Shown here: positions 1-7,290 of the stretch, one piece after another
Numbering within the stretch: the stretch's first letter is position 1
How the letters are laid out: the number at the start of each line of letters is the position of its first letter
From: an uncultured Collinsella sp.
GTDB lineage: Bacteria; Actinomycetota; Coriobacteriia; Coriobacteriales; Coriobacteriaceae
Direction of reading: 5' to 3'
NCBI GenBank assembly: GCA_900554325.1
Contig: USHA01000031.1
Span: forward strand, 1 to 21,292
DNA: 21,292 nt
The notes under the pieces: generated by a model
What the model saw: only the letters and a program-made list of their open reading frames with translations
Database searches by the model: none
What the model was told of the DNA's origin: nothing
Position numbers and translations under genes: made by a program

Positions 1-19
1 GGGCCGGCCGGTCCGGCCC
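1..19. other. GC-rich hairpin at the window edge
   Basis: A 7-bp perfect stem (1-7 with 13-19) closes a 5-nt loop. No T-tract follows, so it is not a convincing intrinsic terminator on the + strand. It may be the tail of an upstream transcript whose gene is outside the window. Confidence 0.4.
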
Positions 20-33
20 TCAGGGTATCGGGT

Positions 34-71
34 TCCCACATTCATCCGTACATGTACGGATGAATGTGGGA
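34..71. repeat. perfect 38-bp palindrome
   Basis: Every base from 34 to 52 pairs with its partner from 71 back to 53 with no mismatch; the centre is TACATGTA. The outer arm ends in CCCACA/TGTGGG. A further half-arm CGGATGAA recurs at 78-85, matching 57-64. No T-run follows, so an operator or mobile hairpin element is as likely as a terminator. It lies about 65 bp upstream of the -35 of the tRNA promoter. Confidence 0.8.
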
Positions 72-135
72 GGTGTTCGGATGAAGTCGATAATCAAGGC
101 GCAATGACTAGTCGGAAAAATTCTCAAAAAAGTTC

Positions 136-163
136 TTGCCCTAAGCTGATTCGTCCGTATAAT
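136..163 (+). promoter_or_regulatory. sigma-70-type promoter for tRNA-Asn
   Basis: The -35 box is TTGCCC (136-141) and the -10 box is a perfect TATAAT (158-163), separated by 16 bp. Transcription would start near 170, leaving a short leader before the mature tRNA at 194. This is the best promoter match in the window. Confidence 0.75.
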
Positions 164-193
164 TAACTTCGTTGCTTGAGAGCACACACCTAT

Positions 194-268
194 TCCTCGG
201 TAGCTCAATGGTAGAGCACGCGGCTGTTAACCGCGCTGTTGTAGGTTCGAGTCCTACCCGGGGAGCCA
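194..268 (+). tRNA. tRNA-Asn (anticodon GTT)
   Basis: The acceptor stem pairs TCCTCGG (194-200) with CCGGGGA (258-264), including one G-U. The D arm carries the usual GGTAGAG. The anticodon stem 219-223/231-235 encloses loop CTGTTAA with anticodon GTT at 226-228. The T arm contains GGTTCGAGTCC. Discriminator G265 is followed by an encoded CCA at 266-268. It stands alone with its own promoter and terminator. Confidence 0.97.
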
Positions 269-274
269 GGTTGT

Positions 275-305
275 AAAACCCGTCGCTTATGCGGCGGGTT
301 TTTTT
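275..305 (+). terminator. intrinsic terminator of tRNA-Asn
   Basis: A 12-bp stem (275-286 with 291-302, one G-U) closes a TTAT loop and runs into a seven-T tract (299-305). It ends the tRNA transcript seven bases after the CCA. Confidence 0.9.
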
Positions 306-431
306 CATGCCGCGATCGCCTGTGGCGAACGTTACCGTATCAACATTTCGTGTCGAGGATGTAATCGCGAACCCCGCCACCTCAACATGGCGCACTCGTT
401 GTAAACTATTGGAATGATTGCTCCCACGAGA

Positions 432-448
432 TGGTGCCGTGAGCACCA
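432..448 (+). promoter_or_regulatory. small 5'-leader hairpin before the Asp23/Gls24 gene
   Basis: TGGTGC (432-437) and GCACCA (443-448) form a 6-bp stem three bases upstream of the ribosome binding site AAGGAG at 452-457. It is small and could be chance. A -10-like TAAACT lies at 402-407, but no convincing -35 was found. The rest of 306-431 shows nothing recognisable. Confidence 0.3.
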
Positions 449-463
449 GATAAGGAGATTCTT

Positions 464-820
464 GTGTCTGAGACCATTAACGGCAGCCTGAGCGTCTCGA
501 ACGACGTTATTGCCGATATTGCCGGTTATGCCGCGATGACGTGCTATGGCGTCGTCGGTATGGCCGAACAGCTCCAGGGCGCCGAGAGCGTGCGCCTGCT
601 TGCCGGTCAGCGCCTCCGCAAGGGCGTGCTTGTCTCCGCCGACGAGAACGGCCTTACGGTCGATCTTCACGTCGTGCTCGAGAACGGCGTCAACATGAAG
701 TCCGTCTGCCACAATCTTTCGAGCTCTGTTGCCTTCACCCTGCAGGAGATCGCCCAGATCGATCCCGCCAGCCTTAAGATCGGCATCCACATCGACGCGC
801 TCAAGAGCCGTCTGAACTAG
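464..820 (+). CDS. Asp23/Gls24 family (YloU-like) envelope stress protein
   Basis: This 118-residue protein has the size and pattern of the Asp23/Gls24 family: an N-terminal stretch with VSNDVIADIAGYAA followed by CYGVVGM, then alternating beta segments including GLTVDLHVVLENG. Members are small cytoplasmic or membrane-associated proteins linked to cell envelope stress, and their exact biochemistry is poorly known. The start is GTG at 464, fixed by AAGGAG at 452-457. It sits 27 bp before the fakA-like gene, the same pairing as yloU-yloV in Bacillus, which supports the assignment. No transmembrane segment is visible. Confidence 0.88.
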   Translation: MSETINGSLSVSNDVIADIAGYAAMTCYGVVGMAEQLQGAESVRLLAGQRLRKGVLVSADENGLTVDLHVVLENGVNMKSVCHNLSSSVAFTLQEIAQIDPASLKIGIHIDALKSRLN

Positions 821-847
821 CATCCGAAAACGGAGATTCAAATACCC

Positions 848-2509
848 ATGATTGCAAAGACCATTCGCACCTGTTTTCCGATCGCTGCGGCTGCCGTTTC
901 CGACAAGGCCGAGGAGATCAACAAGCTCAACGTCTTCCCCGTACCCGACGGCGATACCGGCACCAACATGTCACTCACGCTCGCCTCGGTGACCAAGGAG
1001 CTTTCCGCCCTTCCCGCCGATGCCGATATGGAGGCCATCGCCGGCGCCATCACCCACGGCTCCCTGATGGGTGCCCGCGGCAACTCCGGCGTCATCACCT
1101 CGCAGATCCTGCGCGGCGTGGCCGAGGGTCTCGTCTCTGCCGATGAGCCCATCACGTCTGCCAACATCGCCTTCGCCTTCCGTCGCGCCGTTAAGGTCGC
1201 CTTCCAGGCCGTCCGCAAGCCCATCGAGGGCACGATCCTCACGGTCCTGCGCGATGTCTCGACCAAGGCCGACGAGTGCGAAAAGAAGAAGTTCTCGGCC
1301 GAGGACGCGCTCGACGCCATCGTCGTCGAGGCCTACCAGTCCGTCGCCCGCACGCCCGACCTGCTGCCCGTTCTGAAGGAGAACGGCGTGGTCGACTCCG
1401 GCGCCTTTGGCTTTGCCATCTTCCTTGAGAACTTTGTTGCCGCCGCGCTTGGCCGCAGCACCGTTGTCGAGGATTTCTCCGCCACGTTTGATTCCGCCGG
1501 TTCTGCCCGCGACGCGGCTCTCGGTCGCGTTGAGATCGAGGCTAACGACGATTGGGAGGGCTCGGAGTTCCGCTACTGCAACGAGTTCCTCTTTAAGGCC
1601 GACGCTCCCTTTGACGAGGACGAGTGCCTTAAGTTCCTGGGCTCCATGGGCGACTGCGAGCTGCTCGTGGGTGCCTACCCCGACTACAAGATCCACGTGC
1701 ACTCCAACACCCCCAACCTGGTGCTCGAGCACATGCTGCAGCTTGGTCAGATCTACGAGGTCTTTATCCACAACATGGAGATGGAGGCCCACGACCGTAC
1801 CGCCAAGATTCATGAGGACCAGGAAAAGGCCGCCGAGCCCGCCAAGGCGCTGGGCTTTGTCGCCGTTGCCGCTGGGTCCGGCGAGGCAGACATCCTCAAG
1901 TCCCTCGGCGTCGACGTGATCGTGTCGGGTGGTCAGACCATGAACCCCTCGACTGCAGACCTGCTGGGCGCTGTTGACCAGGTCAACGCGACCTCGGTCA
2001 TCATTCTGCCCAACAACGGCAACATCCGCATGGCCGCTGAGGCCGCTGCCTCAGCCTGCACCGATAAGAAGGTCGCCGTCGTTCCCACCAAGACCGTTCC
2101 GCAGGCCTTCTCCGCGCTGTTCGCGGTCCTGCCCGATTCCGAGCTCGAGGATGCCGTCGCCGCTATGGTCGACGCCATCAGCGAGGTCCGCGATGGCGAG
2201 GTCACCCGCGCCGTGCGCGACTCCAGCGCCTCCGACGGTTCGCCAATTCACTCCGGTGACGTCATGGGCATCATTGCCGGCTCCATCGATGTCGTCGGCT
2301 CCGACGTGAAGCAGGTCACGCTCGATTGCATCAACCGCATGCAGGAGGAAGAGGAGGGCGACGCGCTGACGATTCTGGCCGGCGAGGAGCTGTCCGATGA
2401 AGCCTTCCAGGAGATCGTCGACGCTATCGAGGAGGCTCAGCCCGACCTGGAGATCGACGCCCATCGTGGCGAGCAGCCGCTCTATCCCGTGATCTTCTCG
2501 ATCGAGTAG
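848..2509 (+). CDS. fakA: fatty acid kinase ATP-binding subunit FakA (DAK2 domain, YloV-like)
   Basis: This 553-residue protein opens with a DAK2/DhaL-type kinase domain. Residues 28-41 read NVFPVPDGDTGTNM, carrying the Asp residues that bind Mg-ATP, and residues 75-90 have GARGNSGVITSQILRG. A middle region and a C-terminal domain end in YPVIFSIE, the usual full length for FakA/YloV. In the known system FakA phosphorylates a fatty acid held by FakB (DegV family), giving acyl-phosphate for PlsX/PlsY. PlsX is encoded downstream in this window, but no FakB is. The ATG at 848 follows GGAG at 832-835. It probably shares a transcript with the Asp23-like gene. Confidence 0.92.
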   Translation: MIAKTIRTCFPIAAAAVSDKAEEINKLNVFPVPDGDTGTNMSLTLASVTKELSALPADADMEAIAGAITHGSLMGARGNSGVITSQILRGVAEGLVSADEPITSANIAFAFRRAVKVAFQAVRKPIEGTILTVLRDVSTKADECEKKKFSAEDALDAIVVEAYQSVARTPDLLPVLKENGVVDSGAFGFAIFLENFVAAALGRSTVVEDFSATFDSAGSARDAALGRVEIEANDDWEGSEFRYCNEFLFKADAPFDEDECLKFLGSMGDCELLVGAYPDYKIHVHSNTPNLVLEHMLQLGQIYEVFIHNMEMEAHDRTAKIHEDQEKAAEPAKALGFVAVAAGSGEADILKSLGVDVIVSGGQTMNPSTADLLGAVDQVNATSVIILPNNGNIRMAAEAAASACTDKKVAVVPTKTVPQAFSALFAVLPDSELEDAVAAMVDAISEVRDGEVTRAVRDSSASDGSPIHSGDVMGIIAGSIDVVGSDVKQVTLDCINRMQEEEEGDALTILAGEELSDEAFQEIVDAIEEAQPDLEIDAHRGEQPLYPVIFSIE

Positions 2510-2519
2510 GCATCTGCCC

Positions 2520-4697
2520 ATGTCCGAGCTCTGCTTCGTGCCGCGCGTCTCGGATCGCTTTGCCCAGAGCAATGCGCTCGACGAGGATATTGCGCGACTC
2601 AAATATGTTTCGGGTAAACGTGAGGAGGCCCTTCGCCGTCTGGGAATTCGGACGGTGGGGGACCTCCTTCTCCATATCCCTCATCGATACCTGGACTTTA
2701 CGCGCTCCTGGTCCATCGAGATGGCGCCCATCGGTACCGTGTGCACCATCATCGCCACGGTCGACCGTATCGTTCAAAAGAAGCCGCGTCCGCGCATGCA
2801 GGTGACCGAGGTCTCACTCGTTGATGAGACGGGCGTGCTGCAGGTCGCCTTTTTCCGTCAGCCTTGGATTGCCCAGCAGCTTAAGCAGGGCGACCGCCTG
2901 GCCGTGATGGGCAAGGTTGAGTTTGCCTACGGTTTTAAGCAGATGGCCTCGCCGCACTTTGAAAAGCTCGATGAGGGGCGTGCTGCGGGCACCATTTTGC
3001 CGGTCCATTATGTGAGTGACGGCGTGAGCCAGGCATGGATGCGCCGCATCGTAAGTGGCGCGCTCGAGGTCGTCGGCAATCCCTTCGACCCGATTCCCGC
3101 ACGCTTGCGCGTTAAACGTCGCCTGATGAGCAATGCTCGTGCGCTTCGATCGATCCACTTTCCTTCGAGCATGGCTGAGCGCGATATCGCGCGCGCACGG
3201 CTTGCCTACGAGGAGTGCCTCTACCTGCAGCTGGCGCTGCGCCTGCGCAACGACGGCGGCCTGGTCGATGTGGTGCCCTATGCCCACGCCGCGGGCGAGC
3301 ACCTGGCCGCGCTTAAGCAGGCCCTGCCGTTTTCGCTGAGCGACGAGCAGGAGGCCGCGTTCCAAGATATCCTGCGCGATATGTGCGATGGCGGGCGCGT
3401 GATGAACCGCCTGCTGCTGGGCGATGTCGGTACCGGCAAGACCGCTGTTGCCGCCTGCGCGCTGGCTGTGGCTACCGATAGCGGCACGCAGGCCTGCGTT
3501 ATGGCGCCCACGGGCGTGCTGGCGCGTCAATATGCCGATAAGACCGGCCCCTTGCTTTCGCAGGCTGGCATGACCTGGGCGCTCCTGACGGGCGCCACGC
3601 CGGCGGCCGAGCGCGAGCGGATCCATGCGCAGCTGGAATCGGGCGAGCTCGATGTCCTCTTTGGCACCCACGCGGTGCTTTCGGATAACGTTGCGTTCAA
3701 GCATCTGTCGCTCGTGGTCATCGATGAGCAGCACCGGTTTGGCGTCGGCCAACGCAACGCCCTGCGTGCGAAGGGCCCTGGTGCCGATCTGCTCGTTATG
3801 ACGGCAACGCCCATCCCACGTACGCTGGCGCTTTCGGTCTACGGCGATCTGGACACGAGCATCATCCGCCATCGGCCCGTCCCTGGCGCTGGCGTGACGA
3901 CACGCGTGCTTACCGAGTCGAGCCGCGACCTTGCCTATGGCGCCATCCGCGAGGCGCATGAAAAGGGTCAGCAGGCCTACGTGATTTGCCCGCTCGTGGA
4001 GCCGAGCGACTCGGCCGATGATCTGGAGGACGTGCCCGGTATCGCCCGCGACGACGAGGGCCGCGTGACGGTCCCCGTGCCGCTGCACGATACGGCGACC
4101 GAGCTCGATCGCCTGCGTCTGGCGTTGCCGGGTCTTGCCATCGAGCGCCTTCACGGCCGCATGCCAGCGGGGGAGAAGGACCAGGTTATCGATGCCTTCA
4201 AGCGCGGCGAGATTGACGTGCTCGTCTCGACTACGGTGGTCGAGGTGGGCGTCGACGTGCCCAACGCCACCGTCATGGTCATCGAGAACGGTGAGCGCTT
4301 TGGCTTGGCGGCCCTGCACCAGCTGCGCGGCCGCGTGGGCCGCGGCAGCGTGTCGGGCACCTGCCTGGTCATGACGCACTCCAAGGGCAACGGCGGCGCT
4401 TCGGCGGCGCAAGACCGTCTCCAGTCGCTCGAAAAGACCTCGGACGGCTTTACGCTCGCCCAGATGGACCTTCGTCTGCGCCACGAGGGCGAAATCCTGG
4501 GGTACCGCCAGCATGGCGGTGTGACTCTGCGCTTTGTCGACCTGGATGCCGACGAGGATCTTATCGAATGGGCCCATTTGGACGCGGTCGAGCTCTTGCG
4601 GTATGCTTGCAACCTTGACTCTGTGGCGACGCGTCCCTTGCGCGACGCGGTCGCCATGCGTTATCGACATATCTTTAAGGAGGTCAGCGGAGGATGA
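2520..4697 (+). CDS. recG: ATP-dependent DNA helicase RecG
   Basis: RecG remodels stalled forks and branched DNA. The 725-residue protein has an N-terminal wedge/OB region (RTVGDLLLHIPHRYLDF) and Walker A GDVGTGKT at 301-308. The RecG-specific DEQHRFG box is at 402-408, followed by MTATPIPRT near 427. The second helicase lobe has STTVVEVGVDVPNA near 571 and QLRGRVGRG near 601. Length is slightly above the E. coli protein (693). The ATG at 2520 lies 10 bp after fakA with no strong Shine-Dalgarno, so translation may be coupled. The stop overlaps the rsmD start as ATGA. Confidence 0.97.
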   Translation: MSELCFVPRVSDRFAQSNALDEDIARLKYVSGKREEALRRLGIRTVGDLLLHIPHRYLDFTRSWSIEMAPIGTVCTIIATVDRIVQKKPRPRMQVTEVSLVDETGVLQVAFFRQPWIAQQLKQGDRLAVMGKVEFAYGFKQMASPHFEKLDEGRAAGTILPVHYVSDGVSQAWMRRIVSGALEVVGNPFDPIPARLRVKRRLMSNARALRSIHFPSSMAERDIARARLAYEECLYLQLALRLRNDGGLVDVVPYAHAAGEHLAALKQALPFSLSDEQEAAFQDILRDMCDGGRVMNRLLLGDVGTGKTAVAACALAVATDSGTQACVMAPTGVLARQYADKTGPLLSQAGMTWALLTGATPAAERERIHAQLESGELDVLFGTHAVLSDNVAFKHLSLVVIDEQHRFGVGQRNALRAKGPGADLLVMTATPIPRTLALSVYGDLDTSIIRHRPVPGAGVTTRVLTESSRDLAYGAIREAHEKGQQAYVICPLVEPSDSADDLEDVPGIARDDEGRVTVPVPLHDTATELDRLRLALPGLAIERLHGRMPAGEKDQVIDAFKRGEIDVLVSTTVVEVGVDVPNATVMVIENGERFGLAALHQLRGRVGRGSVSGTCLVMTHSKGNGGASAAQDRLQSLEKTSDGFTLAQMDLRLRHEGEILGYRQHGGVTLRFVDLDADEDLIEWAHLDAVELLRYACNLDSVATRPLRDAVAMRYRHIFKEVSGG

Positions 4698-5350
4698 GAA
4701 TCATCGGCGGCGAATGGCGCGGTCGTAAGATCGAGGAGCCCCGTGGTCGCGATGTCACCCGCCCCACGACTGATCGCGTGCGCGAGGCGTGCGCATCTAT
4801 GGTCATGTCGGCATTCGATTTCGATTTGGACGAGGTTCGTGTGCTGGACGCCTTTGGCGGCTCCGGTGCCTTAGGGTTAGAGATGCTCTCTCGTGGGGCC
4901 CGCTCGCTCACGACGTTTGAGATCGATCGCAACGCCGCGCGGCTCATTACCAAGAATATCGAGTTGCTCTGCCGTGACCGTGCTCGCTGGCGCGTGGTGA
5001 CGGGTGACGTGCTGGCGAGCGCCTTGCGCGGCCGCGTGCCGGGCGGCCCCTTTGATCTGGTCCTGCTCGACCCGCCCTATGCTTTTGGTGCCGAGCCGGT
5101 CGAGGAACTGCTGCAGAACCTGGCTCAGCAGGGTTTACTTGCACCTGGCGCTTACGCCTTGTTTGAGCATGCCGCCGCCGATGCGGGCGCGCATCCGGCA
5201 GGCTTTGAGACTGTACGTGAGAAGCGCTACGGCATTACCTCGGTCGACCTGCTTCGTTGGGTCGGCGATAACGATGGCGAGGGCGATGGCGCCGGCACCG
5301 ATGCTGACAACAACGATACCACGACGTTTCAGGAAGATGCTCATGAGTGA
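4694..5350 (+). CDS. rsmD: 16S rRNA (guanine-N2) methyltransferase RsmD
   Basis: RsmD methylates G966 of 16S rRNA (E. coli numbering) using SAM. The N-terminus MRIIGGEWRGRKI is family-typical. The SAM-binding loop DAFGGSG is at 52-58 and the catalytic NPPY-type motif appears as DPPY at 126-129. The start at 4694 is fixed by AAGGAGG at 4677-4683 inside recG and overlaps its stop by 4 nt. The last ~28 residues form an acidic, Gly/Asp/Asn-rich tail after the fold ends at DLLRWVG, longer than the E. coli enzyme. The gene overlaps coaD by 8 nt, the actinobacterial rsmD-coaD pairing. Confidence 0.94.
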   Translation: MRIIGGEWRGRKIEEPRGRDVTRPTTDRVREACASMVMSAFDFDLDEVRVLDAFGGSGALGLEMLSRGARSLTTFEIDRNAARLITKNIELLCRDRARWRVVTGDVLASALRGRVPGGPFDLVLLDPPYAFGAEPVEELLQNLAQQGLLAPGAYALFEHAAADAGAHPAGFETVREKRYGITSVDLLRWVGDNDGEGDGAGTDADNNDTTTFQEDAHE

Positions 5351-5882
5351 CACCATCAACCGCGTGATCGTCCCGGGCACCTTCGACCCCATCACCTTTG
5401 GCCATATCGATGTGATTCGCCGTGCCCGCCGCATCTTTCCCAGCGTGATCGTCGCTGTTGCCGAGTCGCAGGGTAAAAACGGTGTGGGCACCACGTTTAC
5501 GCTCGATGAGCGCGTGGCGCTGGCCCGCGAGGCGCTTGGTGATATCGACGGCGTCGAGGTCCTGCCCTTTACCGGCCTCTTGGTCGACTTCGCTCGCGAG
5601 CAGGGGGCGGGGGCCGTGGTCAAGGGCCTGCGCGCCATGACCGACTTTGAGTACGAGCTGCAGCAGGCCGACCTCAACTATCGCTTGGATAACGAGCTGG
5701 AGTCCATCTTTGTCATGAGCGCGCCGCAGTACGGCTATATCTCGAGCTCGGTTGTTCGCCAGATCGCCTCGCTCGGCAGCGATGTATCGACGTTTGTCCC
5801 GTCCAACGTGGTCGAAGCGCTCAAACATCGCTTTCGTGACGTTTCTTATTGCCTGGTGGCATGTGGTAAACTAGCACGATGA
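5343..5882 (+). CDS. coaD: phosphopantetheine adenylyltransferase CoaD
   Basis: CoaD transfers AMP from ATP to 4'-phosphopantetheine, the penultimate step of coenzyme A synthesis. The 179-residue product has PGTFDPITFGH at 11-21 with the nucleotidyltransferase TxGH motif at 18-21. KGLRAMTDFEYE is mid-protein and ISSSVVR at 133-139. The reading frame is open upstream to 5004, but the ATG at 5343 is chosen because the conserved strand (VIVPGTFDP) starts right after it and the extra upstream sequence is rsmD read out of frame. The C-terminus is about 15 residues longer than in the E. coli enzyme. CoA also feeds the acyl carrier protein encoded downstream. Confidence 0.95.
   Translation: MSDTINRVIVPGTFDPITFGHIDVIRRARRIFPSVIVAVAESQGKNGVGTTFTLDERVALAREALGDIDGVEVLPFTGLLVDFAREQGAGAVVKGLRAMTDFEYELQQADLNYRLDNELESIFVMSAPQYGYISSSVVRQIASLGSDVSTFVPSNVVEALKHRFRDVSYCLVACGKLAR
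5864..5872 (+). promoter_or_regulatory. possible extended -10 promoter for the SepIVA-like gene
   Basis: TGG-TAAACT (5864-5872) fits an extended -10 (TGn then TAAACT) inside the 3' end of coaD. No good -35 lies at the right distance. It would start RNA about 30 nt before the ATG at 5908. Confidence 0.35.
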
Positions 5883-5907
5883 TATGTTACCTATGAAAGG
5901 AGACCGG

Positions 5908-6405
5908 ATGCCGGGCGAGAATTTTCCTGGCGATAGGATCGTCAGCTTGGTCGATGAGCTCGAAGGGCTGATCGAGGAAGCCAAGCCGCCTTTCGGCAAG
6001 AACGCTCAGTTCAAGGTCATCGACGCCGACGTGTTCTTCAACATCCTCGACGAGATCCGCATGAGCTATCCCGAGGAGTGGCAGAAGTCCCGCCGTATCC
6101 TTAAGGAGCGCGAGGAGCTTATGGCTTCCGCCGCCGCTCAGGCCGATTCCATCATCGCCGACGCTCAGCAGCAGGCCCTCACCATTGCCGGTGAGCAGGA
6201 GATCGTCCGCCTTGCGCAGCAGCAGGCCGACGACATCCGCGATCGTGCCCAGCAGTACGAGCGCGAGACGCGTTATGCTGCCGAGGACTATGCAGAGCAG
6301 GTCTTTACGCACCTGGAGGAGAACCTCAAGAGCCTGACCGGCACCGTTACCCGTTGCCGTCAGCAGCTCAACGAGGGTGCCGCCCAACAGAATGGTCAGT
6401 GGTAA
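5908..6405 (+). CDS. short SepIVA-like (DivIVA-related) coiled-coil protein
   Basis: The 165-residue protein starts with a compact region (LVDELEGLIEEAK, then VFFNILDEIRMSYPEEW). A long Ala/Gln/Glu-rich helix follows (SIIADAQQQA, QQQADDIRDRAQQYERE), and it ends with FTHLEENLKSLTGTVTRCRQQL. From memory, both ends resemble mycobacterial SepIVA (Rv2927c), a septation factor. That gene also lies near coaD and just before a DUF177 gene, which supports the call. The central coiled coil is much shorter than in the roughly 245-residue mycobacterial protein. ATG 5908 is preferred over an in-frame ATG at 5884 because AAAGGAGA lies at 5896-5903. No transmembrane segment is seen. Confidence 0.72.
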   Translation: MPGENFPGDRIVSLVDELEGLIEEAKPPFGKNAQFKVIDADVFFNILDEIRMSYPEEWQKSRRILKEREELMASAAAQADSIIADAQQQALTIAGEQEIVRLAQQQADDIRDRAQQYERETRYAAEDYAEQVFTHLEENLKSLTGTVTRCRQQLNEGAAQQNGQW

Positions 6406-6959
6406 TGGCTGAGTTCCCGAGCGTTACCGTCGATCTTTCCGAGCAGCTCGAGTTTCCTGGAGATTCGTATCCGCTGACCGGTAAGGTCGATGTCGCCACC
6501 TACACGGTGGGCGAGAAGGAGTACCAGCTTCAGGACGGCATCGACTACGACGTTGTCTTTACCAATGCCGGTACCGGTGTCTTGCTCACGGGCATGGTCC
6601 GCGCGCACGCCACCGGCGAGTGCGACCGTTGCCTGGAGCCCGCCTCGTTTGATATCGCCGGCGAAATCGAGGAGTTCTACCTCTTTGAGGAGCCCGAGGA
6701 TCCCGAGGCCTACGAGGACGGCTATGAGCTCCTGGGTGAGGATCGTCTCGTCGATCTGGGTGAGCCTATCAACGATGCCGTCGTTATGGACACGCCGTTC
6801 GTGGTGCTCTGCAAGCCCGATTGCCGCGGTCTGTGCCCCACTTGCGGTTGCAATCTCAACGTCGAGCAATGCGATTGTGCTGCCCAAGCCGAGGCCGAAT
6901 GGGCCGAGGCCACGGAAAATCCATTTGCAGCATTGAAGAATCTCAAGCTCGATGAGTAA
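6405..6959 (+). CDS. DUF177 / YceD-like protein
   Basis: This 184-residue protein belongs to the DUF177 (YceD) family, linked in other bacteria to 23S rRNA accumulation and often encoded next to rpmF, as here. It has a CDRCLEP motif mid-protein and an acidic segment (EEPEDPEAYEDGYE). The C-terminal zinc-knuckle-like cluster has cysteines at 136, 140, 144, 147 and 149 (CKPDCRGLCPTCGC). The ATG at 6405 overlaps the stop of the preceding gene by one base (TAATG), implying coupling. A GTG at 6399 is an alternative start. Confidence 0.9.
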   Translation: MAEFPSVTVDLSEQLEFPGDSYPLTGKVDVATYTVGEKEYQLQDGIDYDVVFTNAGTGVLLTGMVRAHATGECDRCLEPASFDIAGEIEEFYLFEEPEDPEAYEDGYELLGEDRLVDLGEPINDAVVMDTPFVVLCKPDCRGLCPTCGCNLNVEQCDCAAQAEAEWAEATENPFAALKNLKLDE

Positions 6960-6964
6960 AACTG

Positions 6965-6973
6965 TGGTAGTAT
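6965..6973 (+). promoter_or_regulatory. possible extended -10 promoter for rpmF
   Basis: TGG-TAGTAT (6965-6973) fits an extended -10 in the 64-bp gap before rpmF. No -35 was recognised. It has the same TGG-TA layout as the element before the SepIVA-like gene. Confidence 0.3.
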
Positions 6974-7023
6974 CGCTACTTGCGCGTAATCGCCACACTG
7001 GATAGTTCATAAGGAAGGTCACT

Positions 7024-7203
7024 ATGCCCGTACCTAAACAAAAGCAGGGTCGTATCCGCACTCACACCCGTCGTTCCGCCAACATGAAGATCTCGGCTGC
7101 GGCTCAGTCCACGTGCCCCCGTTGCGGCGCTGTCAAGCTTCCGCACCACGTGTGCCCCAGCTGCGGTTTCTACAAGGACCGCGAGGTTATCGTTACCGAG
7201 TAA
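7024..7203 (+). CDS. rpmF: 50S ribosomal protein bL32
   Basis: A 59-residue basic protein beginning MPVPKQKQGRIRTHTRRS, the classic L32 N-terminus. It has a zinc ribbon made by CPRCG and CPSCG, so it is the zinc-binding form of L32. The ATG at 7024 follows AAGGAAG at 7011-7017. DUF177-rpmF-plsX is a widely conserved order. The gene is short enough to be missed by length cut-offs. Confidence 0.97.
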   Translation: MPVPKQKQGRIRTHTRRSANMKISAAAQSTCPRCGAVKLPHHVCPSCGFYKDREVIVTE

Positions 7204-7206
7204 CGG

Positions 7207-7212
7207 TATACT
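7207..7212 (+). promoter_or_regulatory. -10-like element upstream of plsX
   Basis: TATACT (7207-7212) differs from TATAAT at one position and lies four bases after the rpmF stop. A matching -35 is not clear. If used, transcription would begin before the hairpin at 7244-7273. Confidence 0.3.
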
Positions 7213-7243
7213 CTGGATGCGATGCCGTTCCAAACGGAACCAC

Positions 7244-7273
7244 AATGGCCGGCTCAATGAGTCGGCCATTTTT
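7244..7273 (+). terminator. intrinsic terminator between rpmF and plsX
   Basis: An 11-bp stem (7244-7254 with 7260-7270, one G-U) is followed by Ts through 7273. It ends five bases before the plsX ribosome binding site, so it would separate rpmF from plsX or attenuate read-through. A smaller hairpin, CCGTT (7225-7229) with AACGG (7233-7237), precedes it. Confidence 0.75.
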
Positions 7274-7290
7274 GTATAAGGAGCATGTAT

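Noticed and set aside
141..446. Minus-strand frame containing RVGLEPTTARLTAACSTIELPR
   Set aside because: This peptide is the reverse-strand translation of the tRNA-Asn gene at 194-268, a well-known false protein.
971..1813. A 280-codon open frame antisense to fakA
   Set aside because: Gly/Val/Asp-rich shadow with no family resemblance; fakA is intact on the + strand.
2814..4670. A 618-codon open frame antisense to recG
   Set aside because: Shadow of recG from GC-biased codons; no ribosome binding site or domain evidence.
5004..5342. N-terminal extension of coaD to an upstream ATG
   Set aside because: The extra residues are rsmD read in another frame; the conserved CoaD fold begins right after ATG 5343.
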